From Porphyra umbilicalis (taxonomy: Eukaryota > Rhodophyta > Bangiophyceae > Bangiales > Bangiaceae), in assembly GCA_002049455.2 (NCBI GenBank), contig KV918955.1:82618-146617 (forward strand): a stretch of DNA of 64,000 nt. Reading direction: 5' to 3'. The notes below the pieces were generated by a model. That model was not told the DNA's origin, searched no databases, and saw only the letters and a program-made list of their open reading frames with translations. Shown here piece by piece: positions 10,881-21,809 of this stretch (the first letter of the stretch is position 1; every line of letters starts with the position of its first letter). The position numbers and the translations under genes are program-made.

Positions 10881-11474
10881 CTCCCCCTGGCATATAAGGC
10901 CGCGCCACAATCATCTATTTTCAGAACGGAGAACGAAATATTCTCTGTCTGGGAAAGTAGCCGATTCTGTCGGCCTGGAGGCACTTTTTCTCTTTCTTCG
11001 GCGCTCTGTATCTCTGGAACGGCTGCCCTACGGACAAATCTGAGCAGCGCAAATGGGGGAAGGGGGGAGGCATGGGCAAATGTTTGCAAGCTATTGAATG
11101 AGCTGGGTCCCGTAGTCGTCCGGCGATTTCATGAAAACACGTCTCTGGGGCATGTGAGAAAATGCGGCTCGATTTACAGTGGGCTCTCAGAGCCCGCGCA
11201 GGTCCTACCTAGTCTACTCTCTTAAAGACGCTTGTAGGCTACTTTGTCCGTCCGCGACCACCCCGGATTGCTGATCGTTCAACAGTGTCAGTTTTTCACA
11301 CCCGATTCCAGGCAGGCAGGGGCCAGTGTTCACGCGTATTTGAGAAATTCATGACACGGCGTGCACATGAAGTGCAGATCGGTCGGAATTCCAGCCCCTA
11401 TGACAGAATTATGTACCCAACAATTGACGCTTTTTCAGACGAATGACAACAGAAAACTAACTACGACGAGCTAC

Positions 11475-12008
11475 TCACTGACCGCCCGGACCACCGGGGT
11501 GGTGCGTGTCGTAAGTCATGACCGCCTCTTCACGCTCCTCTCGCTCCATCTCCGACATGCAACGCGCACCGCCCTCATACACAAAAAAAAAGAAATGCGT
11601 GATGGGGTCGTTGGGCCCCACCTCTTCGTCCCAAAGGTGGTGGTTCAGCTCCCACTCCTGGTCCGCCATCATGACGATCTTGGGGGGGTTGGTGTGGAGC
11701 TCGATGAGCTCGCCCAATGCCCGCTGGTCAGCCCACCGAGCGAACGACTCCCCGTAGGACCCGAGCACGACGTAGCTGAGGGGGTCAATTGACACGAAAT
11801 CCCCAATAAAGACGTTCGTCCAAAAGTAGTCCCAGTGTCTGTAGTTGTCGCCCCCCTCGCGGTAGTCCAATTCCTCCGCGCGGAGCACGGCCTCCTCGGC
11901 CGCGCTCATCCGGGCGCCAATGCGGCCGGCGCCCCACACCCGACGCCGCTTGCGGAGCCGTTCTAGCTCCGACAAGACGCGGTGGACCTCTGATAGAGAC
12001 CGGCGCAT
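11475..12008 (-). CDS. Hypothetical protein, 177 aa
   Basis: An ATG-initiated frame on the minus strand. Its composition is unlike its surroundings: it is rich in Trp, Tyr, Glu, Asp and Phe rather than Ala/Pro/Arg, which argues for a real protein. The N terminus is an Arg/Glu-rich amphipathic helix of about 45 residues. The body has several aromatic segments, including WDYFWTN and a run of four Phe, and the tail ends in Gly/Pro. No catalytic motif is visible and I do not recognise the family. A poly-G/C tract of about 20 bases at 12041-12059 lies just upstream and may be part of the promoter region. Confidence 0.5.
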   Translation of the reverse strand: MRRSLSEVHRVLSELERLRKRRRVWGAGRIGARMSAAEEAVLRAEELDYREGGDNYRHWDYFWTNVFIGDFVSIDPLSYVVLGSYGESFARWADQRALGELIELHTNPPKIVMMADQEWELNHHLWDEEVGPNDPITHFFFFVYEGGARCMSEMEREEREEAVMTYDTHHPGGPGGQ

Positions 12009-12269
12009 ATCGATCCGCAGAGGGGGAGGGAGTCGTCAGGGGGGGGGGGGGGGGGGGGCAAGTCTGCTTGCCAAAAGTGGGGGGTTTGTGGGTGATGGGA
12101 GAGGGGGGGGCAGGCACAACGAGCCTGGTACTCGCGCCGTAGGCAAGCGGGCGGCCTTTTTTTATGCACTTGTGGCGGCGCTGCTCGCGCCACATGCTCG
12201 GGTCATCCCACCTACATCCGACGCGGCTTAGCTGGAGTTCACTCTTTTGCGATGCCTGACAGTAATTCC

Positions 12270-12520
12270 AAACCGTCGCGACGGACCGACCTGACCCCCT
12301 GCGATGACTTGGATCTGTCTGACGAGCACCGAACTGAGCCGGTCGGCTGACTGCCTCACAGCGCCTTCGGGCTGGTAGATGACTTCGATCTGACGAGGAC
12401 CAAAATAAAACGGACAGCTTACGGTCTGACAGCTTCACTGACAGCGCCTTCAGGCTGGTCGATGACTTGGATCTGAAGAGGACTTAATGAAACGGTCAGC
12501 TTATGGTCTTACAGAGTCAA
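12270..12520. repeat. Degenerate tandem repeat of about 80 bp, three copies
   Basis: GATGACTTGGATCT-like landmarks occur at 12303, 12378 and 12461. The last two copies also share CACAGCGCCTTCRGGCTGGT and a CAGCTTAYGGTCT block. Confidence 0.8.
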
Positions 12521-12884
12521 TTTGCTGGTTGCAGCGCGCGCTGTACGTTGCAGACCAATGGAAAGGAGCGGTTGATGACATGGCGAAAGTATTCTGCGGT
12601 CGCCCAGCCAGATACGTTCGCAGTCAACTCCTCCCCCAGGGTGTCAGGCATGAAACCCTCATTTTTCTTACGATTGGGGCCTGTACGAGGCTCCAGTGAG
12701 GCCAGGACTCAGATGACGGGCAGCAGTGGCACCGCCGGAAAAGGCGGCCGGGGCGCAGCCACCCATGAATTTAAGCGCACCCAGCAACACCATGGAGCTC
12801 GAGCAGCTTTCGACCCGCCAAGCACCCTTCAGGAGCCAACGCAATGGCCTCCTCCCCCTCATCCCCCGGGCCCCTGAGCCCTGA

Positions 12885-13658
12885 GTTTCGAATCCCCCGC
12901 CTGCCGACCGGCTCGCGCGCCCCCTCCCCCGGCGGCCACCCCACCCCAGCCGCGCACACGACGCTGGCCACCCCCCCCCATCGCCTGAGCGCGTCGCGGC
13001 GGCGTCCGACGCCCAGTCGGTCGGCGGGGCTGTGCCGTTTGTGCCAGCGCCCCTGCCCTGGGCGGCGGTCGCTGCGCCTCTGCCTGGTCGCGACGGGCCC
13101 TTTGTGGCCCAGGCGGGGCCGGTCGCCTCATCCGAGGCGGCCAGCCGTCCGCTGTCGCTTCTGTTGCCACCGCGGCGGGGTGGGCTTTCAGCTGGGCCAC
13201 CCAATTCGGTTTGGGCGGGCGGCCGCGCGACGCAGGGTGGCGGCGGGCCAGCTGTTGGGACTGTGGAAGAGACGTCTGACCCCTTCGCTCCTCGCCGCGT
13301 GGCGGCGTTTGCTGCGAGTGGCGGCGGGGCCGCCGTCCCAGAGCCCCGGCAGGTGGCCGGCATTCGTCCTCGCACGGCCCGGGCGATCGAAGCCCGGGCC
13401 ACGCGCGCCGAAAAGAAGGCGAGGCGACGCAAGCCACAAGTGTGGCACTGTAAGACTTGCAAAGTCGATTGCACCAGTGCCAAGAATATGTTGGCCCACA
13501 AGGCGTCCTCGGGCCATCAACGCAAGGCAGCCGAGCACGCTGGGACACCCCATTGTGGGACGTGTGACAGGACTTTTGAATCGGCTGGCCATTTGGCCAC
13601 CCACATGCAGAGTCGACGCCACGCTTCGACTGCTGTTCGCTTGAATTTGAAGAAGTAA
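12885..13658 (+). CDS. Two-finger C2H2 (U1/JAZ-like) zinc-finger protein, 5' end unresolved
   Basis: An open frame runs from just after a TGA at 12882 to the TAA ending at 13658. The last about 70 residues hold two fingers of the form Cys-x2-Cys-x12-His-x5-His. One is WHCKTCKVDC... ending in SSGH; the other is PHCGTCDRTF... ending in SRRH. Spacing and the Phe resemble double-stranded-RNA or U1-type C2H2 fingers. A basic KKARRRK patch lies just before them and could be a nuclear signal. The N-terminal part is Pro/Ala/Gly-rich and there is no in-frame ATG before the fingers, so the start must come from an upstream exon. An ATG at 12844 exists in another frame, and a candidate acceptor ends at about 12830. 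It lies 1.1 kb upstream of the Helitron gene on the same strand. Confidence 0.6.
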   Translation, partial: VSNPPPADRLARPLPRRPPHPSRAHDAGHPPPSPERVAAASDAQSVGGAVPFVPAPLPWAAVAAPLPGRDGPFVAQAGPVASSEAASRPLSLLLPPRRGGLSAGPPNSVWAGGRATQGGGGPAVGTVEETSDPFAPRRVAAFAASGGGAAVPEPRQVAGIRPRTARAIEARATRAEKKARRRKPQVWHCKTCKVDCTSAKNMLAHKASSGHQRKAAEHAGTPHCGTCDRTFESAGHLATHMQSRRHASTAVRLNLKK

Positions 13659-14816
13659 ATTTTTGTTTCGCGTCCGCGAGGCGTGCCCACTTTGGAAGTG
13701 CGCGTGGCCCGGTTGCCAAGCGGCGAACGCTGGCTTGGGGCGCTTGCAGACGATCCGCTGCCAAATCGGTGGAGGCGGGCCCAGTGATTTCGAGGGACGC
13801 TTGGATCAGAATCTAGCCGAAACGGTTGCATTTCTTTTGCGCCACAGCAGGAACATTACGCTCACATTTCTTTCGCGCCAGTGTGCCAACGTACGATCAG
13901 GTCTGCATATCTTTGGCGAGTGGAGTGTCGATGCCACTTCACACTCGAAATTCTTTGCACCGTGCATCTCGGATTCCTGGCGTCGCCGTCGTCGCGCCTG
14001 TCTTGATCCCGCGCGCCGTCACCGGCGCGATTGGTTCTTGGCGGGCGTGCCCGACACGCCGACGGCAAGGCGCCCCTGTCGGGCGCCGGGCCGCAGACCG
14101 AGACCGGTTTGACTGATCGACTGTTGGAGGGGGGAGTTCACAATTCGGACAGGACTTTCGTTTGCTGTATTGTACGGTCGTCCCCCTGCCGATTGCTTCG
14201 GGCATATAACGGGTTTTGGGGCGCCCGTACAATTCGCAAGGGATCTTGAGGTTGCAACTTTTGGTTGGTTCTCACACCACCAGGATTGCTTCTCAGGACA
14301 GATCCCTCCTCACACCCTGGTGTCTCGGCCGTGAGCTTTCGGGCTTTCGGTCGGGAGGACCAATCCGGCAGTCGGTACCCGTGAGGGACTACTGCCGGTG
14401 GACAGAGGAGCGAAGGCCCTGTTCGATTTATGAACGGGGGACCCTTTGCGGCTGGCACTGCGCCACGACCCTGTTTTGATTTCGCGCGAAGCGCTGCCCA
14501 AATTTGTGACGGTGCGGGACGGACGGCTTCGCGTGTCCCCACAAAGACCGACCCTGCGCTGACCCGCCTCCTGCCCTGAGCGCGCCACGATTTCGTCATC
14601 CAAATTGGAATCTGTTGCCCGTGCTGTTATCTTGAGCTGGACTGAGTTCGTGGTTGAGGGGGGACCTTGTGGATCTCGAGAGCGACCGATTTTGGAATCA
14701 CGCGAAGCCCTTGCACTTTCGACCTCGCGGGACCACCAGATAGTTATCCATCGCACGTTAATTTGGCGTGCGTGGGAATAACTTTGTAGTTGTTTTCGTC
14801 GCGTACTTCATGCAAC
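13659..14816 (+). other. Intergenic region before the Helitron gene
   Basis: No recognisable gene. The 5' terminus of the Helitron (expected to start with TC and to lack inverted repeats) should lie here or further upstream. I cannot fix it without aligning other copies. Confidence 0.4.
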
Positions 14817-17800
14817 ATGGCGGTCTCCGACGATGAAATTCGACCTGTCGCGAGTAGGGAGTTGCCTGCAAGTGAACCACAAAATGCAGCAGGTGTCACC
14901 TCTGTTGTGGCTGCACAAGTTGAAATTGATCGTGCACTTGCGCTGAGCACCGCCATGGACGAAAAGCGACGTCGGAGACGCGAGCAAGACGCAGCACGAA
15001 GGGCACGCCTGGCGCAGGATCCCGTGGCTGCGGCGGCCGCGCGCGAGAGGGCTGCAGCGAACCGGGCGAGGCGCCGAAAACGTCTTCGCGACACTGATCC
15101 AGAAGCTTCCGCGTCTGTGCAAGCCGAGAATACTGCTGCCCATGCTGCAGCGCGGCGCCGGTTGCAAGCGGGTGCTGCAGTAGCTAGCGCCCATGGCTCA
15201 GCAGCTAGGGCTGACCTCCGTAGCCGTGTGGCTATCGACGCCCTTTCGTCAGATAGCGAGGGCTCCGAGAACGATGAGGAGACGGCCGGCATGGAAGGGA
15301 CTGCTCGGCCGCGGGGTCTTTGCGCGGCTGAGATCTTCTCTGGCGTCGAGGGCTACGATGTAGAGCCGTCCCACTTTGGTGACATGGACGTTGTCTGCCA
15401 GAAGTGCAAGGCGTACCACTGGATGGATGAACGCCTGAAGTCCTCTTCCGAGAGCCGCTCGCTTTTCTCAATTTGCTGCGGAAACGGATCCGTGGACCTT
15501 CCGGCGTTCCCTGATCCTCCCGAGCCGCTGCGGGCATGGGCACTGGGGGAGACCGCACAAGGCAGAACAATTGCAAATAATTTTCGACTCTTGAACAATG
15601 CCATGGCCCTGACTTCTTCCCAGGGAAAATCACCCCCGCCGCTTCCTGGAGGAAGCGGCTGGGAGCCCGCCGTGCGCCTACATGGAAAGCTCACTCACTA
15701 CGCTGGCCCCCTCCTTGCAGCTGAAGGGCGCGAAGCCTCTTTCCTTCAAGCGTACTTCTTGGATTCTGAGGAGAACGGCGAGCGGTTGGCCGCTGTGTGC
15801 CGTGCTGTTGCTCACGGGAGAGGTGGCCAATTGGGATTTGGCCGCATCCCTGTGAGTGAGCTGGATACGACCTCGCGGGGGCTCTTTGACGCCGTTCAAA
15901 TGCTCTATGGCATGCTCTTGAGGGAAAACAACCTGGTGAAGCAGTTTCTCACGGCTCGCGAGCGCGTGCAGGAGATTGAAGCTACCACCGGCAGACCTGT
16001 TCCCAGCCTTCGTGTCGTTGTGCACGCGAATGCTGTTCCAGCGGGATGTCACGTCCGCGTGTACAACGATGCGGCGAGTACCAACGGAGAGGTGGCCGCC
16101 GTTGTGCCTCAGAGTGATTTGGATGTGCCGTCGATGCCGCAAGGTACGGGACATTCCGGGGAGCTCAAGCGGGATGTTGTCCTCATGGTTCGCGCGCCAC
16201 CTGAAGGGGCCGCTCCGCAAGGAATCCTGCGCAAGGTGAGCTTTATGAACTCTTGGTTTGATCCGACACGGTTTCCTCTGCTTTTCCCACTGGGCACCGA
16301 TGGATGGCATGATGGGATTCGAAAAACCCGGGGAGGCAAGAAAGTGAGTCTGCTCGACTTCATGGCGTATCATCTGTTCACTCACGAGGGCCAGTTCGCC
16401 TACCTACAGCGCTGCAAGCGGCTTTGGGGTGAATATGTGGTCGATCAATTTATCAAAGTCGAGCACGCCCGCCTGCTCTGGCAGCGGCTAAACCAGAAAA
16501 GCCTACGGTGTGAAATGTATAGTCGCGTGGTGGACGCTGTCAGGGATGGCTCGGCCGCAACGGGGCGGATCGGAAAAGGAGTCCTCTTGCACGCATCGCA
16601 TGTTGCGAGCCCGAGGTACATGGCTGAGAACTTTGCGGACTCCATGGCTGTCGTACGTGCCTTTGGCAAGCCAGCCCTCTTCGGGACATTCACCTGCAAT
16701 CCTCAGTGGAAAGAGATTCAGGATGCACTGCTGCCGAACCAGACGCCGAACGATCGCCCAGATTTGATCACACGCGTTTTCAAACTGAAGCTGAAAGAGC
16801 TGATCAAAATGATCAAGGAGGACAATGTGTTTGGCTATTGTCTGGCATTCGTGATGACCATTGAGTTCCAGAAGCGTGGCCTGCCGCACGCTCACTGGCT
16901 GGTCATCCTGCGCCGGCAAGATGTGCCTCAGACGGCAGATGCGTACGACAAGTTCATCCGCGCCGAGATCCCAAAAGAGAGCGACAGCCCATCACTGCGT
17001 GCTAAAGTGCTGAAGCACATGGTGCATGGGCCATGCGGATCCCACAACGTGGCGTCGCCGTGCATGGGTATGGATGGTAGCTGCTCCAAAAAGTTTCCCA
17101 AGGACCTCGCATCGGCCACAACGGCCACCGAGGACTCCTATCCAAACTACCGGAGGCGCTCGCCGCAGGACGGAGGGGAGTCCGTGGCCTTCACACGTGG
17201 CAATCGCGCGTCGCAGATCGACAATTCGTGGATTGTGCCCTACTCCCCGCTGCTTCTGGAGAAATTTGATTGCCACATCAATCTGGAGATCGTTTCCTCT
17301 GTCGCTGTTGTCAAGTACATTTACAAGTATATTTACAAGGGACCGGATAAGGCCATGGCGTCGGTTGTAGCAGCGACTCGGGACGACGAAGGGGGCGAAG
17401 AGGTCGGACGGCAGCCCAGAGATGAAATACAGGAGTATCTGGACGCCAGATGGATTGCTGAGTGCGAAGCAGTGTGGAGGGGACTGTCCAATCCAGTTAT
17501 CTTTCGTGACCCTGCGGTGATGAAGATGCCCGTTCACTTGGAGAACCAGCAGCCCGTGTTCTTCGCGCCTGGAGAGGTGGAAGGTGTTGCGGCAACCGCA
17601 CCAAAGGAGACAAAGCTCACAGCCTTCTTCTCCTTGATGCAGGCGCCAGATGATGGAAAGTCTCCCTCCACGACAGACCTCTTATATGCGGACATCCCCA
17701 GGTACTTTACTTGGCAGACCAAAACGCGCAAGTGGCGGCGCCGCCAGCGCGGTGTGCAGAGATCGTCTGAAGATACGCCAACGATGATTGGCCGGGTTCC

Positions 17801-19988
17801 TGGCCTCCACCCCTCCATGGGCGATGTTTATTACATGCGGCTGCTTCTTTACCGCGTGAAGGGACCTGGATCGTTTGTGGATCTTCGAACGTACGAGGGT
17901 TTCGTGCATCCCACATACAAAGATGCATGTGCAGCAAGGCAAATGCTGGCCACCAATGCGGTCTGGGATGAGACACTGACGGAAGCGGCTTCGTGGAAGA
18001 TGCCGGCGGCTCTGCGGGAGCTGTTCGCGTCCGTGGTGGCTCTCATTGCTCCGGCTGATGTGCCCGACTTGCTGCAAAAGCACTACACCGCTCTCTCCGA
18101 GGACATGACCTACAGATTGGCATCTCGGCAGGCACAGGGCTTGGACCTGGACGCTACCGAGGACGACCTGCGCCGCATTGTGCTGCTCGATATTAAAAAG
18201 CACATGAGAGCGCGTAACAGCTGTCTTCAAGACCACCAGATTCTGATTCCGGCAGCCCGAGTTGGAGAAGACGGGGAGGCGCTGGAGGTCCTCGGCGAAG
18301 CTCCTCCACCAGCCAGGAGGGCTGGCGGGCAAGCGCTCGCAGAACAGCTTCCAGGAAATCGGGATGAGCTCCTCGCTGCAGTGGCCCACCGTGTGCCGAC
18401 ACTGCAGCCGGACCAGAAAGTTGTTTGGGATGCAGTGAGCGAGTCAATCGACGGCTCCATGGGGAGATTATTCTTTCTGGACGCCCCTGGTGGCGCTGGG
18501 AAGACGTATATGGCGGAGACTCTCTTGAACTACACGAGAGGCAGCGGTCACATCGGGCTAGCGGTTGCATCCAGTGCAATTGCAGCAACTCTCATGCCGC
18601 TTGGCCGCACCGCGCACAGCCGCTTCAAAATTCCCATCGAGATCAATCAGACTTCGTTCTGCGGCTTCACGCAAAGCACTGATGTTGCAAAAATGCTGAA
18701 GAAGACCAAACTGATTGTCTGGGACGAGGCGTCAATGGCACATCGTCACTGCTTCGAAACTGTGGACCGCAGCATTGTGGATGTGATGGGGCCAGACGTG
18801 GCGTCGCAAATCACATGGCTGGTGTGCGGAGACTTCCGTCAGGTTCCCGCAGTGGTACCCAAGGGGTCCATAGCACAAATCATTCGTGCTTCTCTTCGAA
18901 AGTCACCGTTGATGTGGTCACGCTTCACGCGAATGCAACTGACGACAAATATGCGCGTGAAGACCAGGGCAGACGCAGGTCAGGCTGAGGAGGCCAGCCT
19001 TTTCGAGGCCTTTGGGAAATGGCTGTTAGCCATTGGCGATGGGGTTATCCGGTCCGCTGTGGTGCTTCAGACCGAGGAGTCAGCACGTGGCACACCTGCA
19101 CAGGGCTTCGACTTAGAAACAGACCTGAGAGCAGCGCTCCCTTTGGCCTCAGGACAGGGCGGTGCCCGTCGCCGTTCGCCGAGGCCAGGAAGTACTGCCG
19201 CGGAGCAGTGTACGACGAAGATCCGCATCCCTCGGGCCATGTGTCTCCCGAAAGGAAGTGAGATGCAGGAGCTGCTAAACTCTGTGTTTCAAGAGATGAG
19301 CACGGTCAACCCCACGAACGCTGCCGCGCTGGACGCGATGGGAGAGCGCATGATTCTCACCACTCTGAACAAGGACGTTCTAGACCTCAACGAATTGGCT
19401 ATCGATCAGTTTCCAGGTCAGGCACGGACCTACTCCAGTATCGATACAGTCAGCGATGAGGACATGGAGCTCGCGGAGGTCTATACGACAGAGTTTCTGA
19501 ACACGATTGACCACTCCTCAGTGCCAACGCACGCAATGGTGCTCAAGGTAGGCATGACTGTCATGCTCCTACGAAACCTGGCGGCCCAAAATGGCGACTG
19601 CAATGGAACGCGGTACATAGTTACACGGCTTGGCGACAATGTCATCGAGCTCCGCCAAATTGGTACCAACAGGCGCATCCTCATTCCAAAAATTGACGTG
19701 ACCACCAGCGATTGTGGGCTACCGATCAAGCTCAAGCGACGGCAATTCCCCATCCGCGTGGCATTCGCCGCAACCATCAACAAAGCCCAGGGTGCCACCC
19801 TCAAGCGCCTTGGTCTATGGCTGCCGCAACCAGTTTTCGGACATGGGCAGGTGTCTGTTTCCACTTCCCGTGTTGGTGATCCGCGAGAAATCATTGTCGG
19901 AGCGCCTGCGGCCTATTATGATGACGCAGGGTACATTGTGACTGACAATGTGGTGTTCACGCAACTGTTGAACGACGATGCTGTTTAG
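14817..19988 (+). CDS. Helitron Rep-helicase (RepHel), apparently intact
   Basis: A 1723-residue single-exon ORF starting at the ATG at 14817 (CAACATGG context) and ending in TAG. In order it has a basic coiled N terminus and a Cys-x2-Cys...Cys-Cys segment near residue 195 typical of Helitron N-terminal regions. The Rep nuclease follows with a TFTCNPQW motif, the HUH motif at H691-A-H693, and the twin-tyrosine motif KYIYKYIYK around Y834/Y838. The C-terminal Pif1-like helicase has Walker A PGGAGKT at 1224-1230, Walker B DEAS near 1302, a GDFRQVPA motif, and motifs V/VI near the end (INKAQGAT, STSRV). All catalytic residues expected for rolling-circle transposition are present, with no stop or frameshift. 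A 669-bp copy of its 3' part lies at 512-1180, indicating recent activity or an assembly duplicate. Confidence 0.93.
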   Translation: MAVSDDEIRPVASRELPASEPQNAAGVTSVVAAQVEIDRALALSTAMDEKRRRRREQDAARRARLAQDPVAAAAARERAAANRARRRKRLRDTDPEASASVQAENTAAHAAARRRLQAGAAVASAHGSAARADLRSRVAIDALSSDSEGSENDEETAGMEGTARPRGLCAAEIFSGVEGYDVEPSHFGDMDVVCQKCKAYHWMDERLKSSSESRSLFSICCGNGSVDLPAFPDPPEPLRAWALGETAQGRTIANNFRLLNNAMALTSSQGKSPPPLPGGSGWEPAVRLHGKLTHYAGPLLAAEGREASFLQAYFLDSEENGERLAAVCRAVAHGRGGQLGFGRIPVSELDTTSRGLFDAVQMLYGMLLRENNLVKQFLTARERVQEIEATTGRPVPSLRVVVHANAVPAGCHVRVYNDAASTNGEVAAVVPQSDLDVPSMPQGTGHSGELKRDVVLMVRAPPEGAAPQGILRKVSFMNSWFDPTRFPLLFPLGTDGWHDGIRKTRGGKKVSLLDFMAYHLFTHEGQFAYLQRCKRLWGEYVVDQFIKVEHARLLWQRLNQKSLRCEMYSRVVDAVRDGSAATGRIGKGVLLHASHVASPRYMAENFADSMAVVRAFGKPALFGTFTCNPQWKEIQDALLPNQTPNDRPDLITRVFKLKLKELIKMIKEDNVFGYCLAFVMTIEFQKRGLPHAHWLVILRRQDVPQTADAYDKFIRAEIPKESDSPSLRAKVLKHMVHGPCGSHNVASPCMGMDGSCSKKFPKDLASATTATEDSYPNYRRRSPQDGGESVAFTRGNRASQIDNSWIVPYSPLLLEKFDCHINLEIVSSVAVVKYIYKYIYKGPDKAMASVVAATRDDEGGEEVGRQPRDEIQEYLDARWIAECEAVWRGLSNPVIFRDPAVMKMPVHLENQQPVFFAPGEVEGVAATAPKETKLTAFFSLMQAPDDGKSPSTTDLLYADIPRYFTWQTKTRKWRRRQRGVQRSSEDTPTMIGRVPGLHPSMGDVYYMRLLLYRVKGPGSFVDLRTYEGFVHPTYKDACAARQMLATNAVWDETLTEAASWKMPAALRELFASVVALIAPADVPDLLQKHYTALSEDMTYRLASRQAQGLDLDATEDDLRRIVLLDIKKHMRARNSCLQDHQILIPAARVGEDGEALEVLGEAPPPARRAGGQALAEQLPGNRDELLAAVAHRVPTLQPDQKVVWDAVSESIDGSMGRLFFLDAPGGAGKTYMAETLLNYTRGSGHIGLAVASSAIAATLMPLGRTAHSRFKIPIEINQTSFCGFTQSTDVAKMLKKTKLIVWDEASMAHRHCFETVDRSIVDVMGPDVASQITWLVCGDFRQVPAVVPKGSIAQIIRASLRKSPLMWSRFTRMQLTTNMRVKTRADAGQAEEASLFEAFGKWLLAIGDGVIRSAVVLQTEESARGTPAQGFDLETDLRAALPLASGQGGARRRSPRPGSTAAEQCTTKIRIPRAMCLPKGSEMQELLNSVFQEMSTVNPTNAAALDAMGERMILTTLNKDVLDLNELAIDQFPGQARTYSSIDTVSDEDMELAEVYTTEFLNTIDHSSVPTHAMVLKVGMTVMLLRNLAAQNGDCNGTRYIVTRLGDNVIELRQIGTNRRILIPKIDVTTSDCGLPIKLKRRQFPIRVAFAATINKAQGATLKRLGLWLPQPVFGHGQVSVSTSRVGDPREIIVGAPAAYYDDAGYIVTDNVVFTQLLNDDAV

Positions 19989-20139
19989 CCATGCTTTTTT
20001 TGTGTTGGCCGGATCATCTTTAGATAGCTACTTTGATATAATGTTTCATGATTCGCATGCTGTTTTTCGGTAGTTCCCGCCCATACCAGATAGTGCAAAA
20101 AAATACATTTTCCATTTGTAACATAGCTTTTCGACGGGT

Positions 20140-20222
20140 AGTGAGAGGACCCTTTCACTCTGAGGCTGCTTGAATGCAACCTAATGTCACAGACGAGGCG
20201 CTAGCCGGCCCACGGGCACTAG
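20140..20222 (+). other. Candidate Helitron 3' terminus region
   Basis: Helitrons end in CTRR just after a short hairpin. A 9-bp stem with one mismatch (AGTGAGAGG / CCTTTCACT) lies at about 20139-20160. A CTAG preceded by a GCCC-AC-GGGC mini-hairpin lies at 20219-20222. Either could be the end; neither is proven. Confidence 0.25.
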
Positions 20223-21556
20223 TACAGTATATTGCTGATGTCCCAATTTTGTCCTCATCGGCCAAGACCGGGACTGCTTTGTAAAACAGGCCAACCATTG
20301 GTCTAGAACAGCATCAAACAGCTGCTGAGTGCGTATCTTCGACGCGCCATTGGCTCTCCAACCGCCAGGTCCGTGCAGAATCGAGATTCTCCGTTTTCTT
20401 GAGATATTCTTCCTTTCTCAGTCGTCTCATGTGGTAAAGAAGCCCAAAGCAGAGAGTTATCGAGATTTTCTTCAGGATTCTCAGATAATCTCAGAAAAAC
20501 GAGTGCGCCGATTGTGCGTTTGCGGGCCGTACGGGCACATTCTGTAACGATGAGACCCGACATGCACTGCTGTTGCTCCTCTTGGCCAATCACAAACGTC
20601 CCTGCATTGCTGTTGCACTCCCGTTCTCTGGCAATGAGGACAAAATTGGGGGATCAGCAATACACTCCACACCAAGGCCCAGAAATGGTCAGCAGCGCGC
20701 CTTCACTGCCTCCCCGCTCTCTTCCGTCGTTTCACCATCTTGTCATCTGGCCCCTCCGTCGGGCCTTTCACACCACCACTCCATCGTCGTCACCGCACCG
20801 CCATGCTCTCTCTTTGACGCGCGCGCCGCATCCGCTCCTTCTTCGGGCCCGCGCTCCGCATCCGCCCCTTTTTTTGCCCCCCCCCCTTCCCCTTTCTTTG
20901 CGCCCGCGCGCCGCATCTGCCCCATTCTTTGCCCCCCTCCCTCCCCCCATCCGCACGCCATGCAAGTCGCGCTGTACTGACGTTCGTTTTTTTCCTCCAT
21001 GCGTTTCACGTCCTTCCCCGTTCCCCCTTCCGGCCCCTGCCGGAGTGTTTACTCATCTCTTGTTCATTTCTTGAGGCATCTGGCGGCCTCCGCTGTCGAC
21101 CTCCCCCTGGGTGTGGCGGCGCGCCGGGTGCTGTGTTTATTTGCTTTGCTGACCATTGTTTTATACTGAGAACCATACGACAAAGATGAAGATATCAAAT
21201 GGGGACCGACAATGGGGACGCGACAACTGGAGAAGAGAAAAAGACACAGCGACAACTGGGTAAGAAAAAAGGGACCCAACGCCATGGTGGTCACAAGAGC
21301 AAAGGGACAGGACGACTAGCCGTCATTACAGTGACGGAAGGATCATCCTTCCGTCAATAGCGTCCATGATGGACGCTGGCGCTGTACAGTTAGAGCAAAG
21401 CCAACAATGTCGGTCTATCACAACGTGTCTATATTGTTGGTGAAACGTGTCTAAATTCGCTTAATAGGCCACAGACGGCTGTGTGTCAATGTGAACGTGC
21501 CCTATTGAACGTCGAACCACCTCCTCGAATTTAGATAATTCCAACTCGGTTCGATA
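20223..21556. other. Gene-poor spacer with two adjacent hairpins
   Basis: No gene recognised. A C-rich, low-complexity segment with GCGCCGCATC-type repeats lies at about 20815-20950. Two neighbouring near-perfect hairpins lie at 21333-21357 (12-bp arms, 1-nt loop, TGACGGAAGGAT arm) and 21359-21377 (9-bp arms, AGCGTCCAT arm). Confidence 0.6.
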
Positions 21557-21578
21557 CAGTGTGTTCTCGTTATAAGAG
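21557..21578 (+). repeat. Left terminal inverted repeat of the pogo/Tigger element
   Basis: Begins CAGTG after a TA dinucleotide and matches the inverse of 26410-26431 at 21 of 22 positions. Confidence 0.93.
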
Positions 21579-21809
21579 AATCGTCTACAAGAGAATTAAC
21601 CCCGAAAAATCGATTTATCGGCGAATCAAGTCGACAACGGAGCTTACAGATCTGGTGAACCGGTTCGTCGCAGGTTCCTGAGAATTCTCTGATGTCTTCG
21701 CAACAATTTTCAACGATCGCTCTGGCCAGCAGTGGCAGCGACACGCTGTCGTCGCCAGCTCCACAGCCCTGCCACTGTGGTACCACAGGCAGAGTTTTGG
21801 AGAGCTGCC

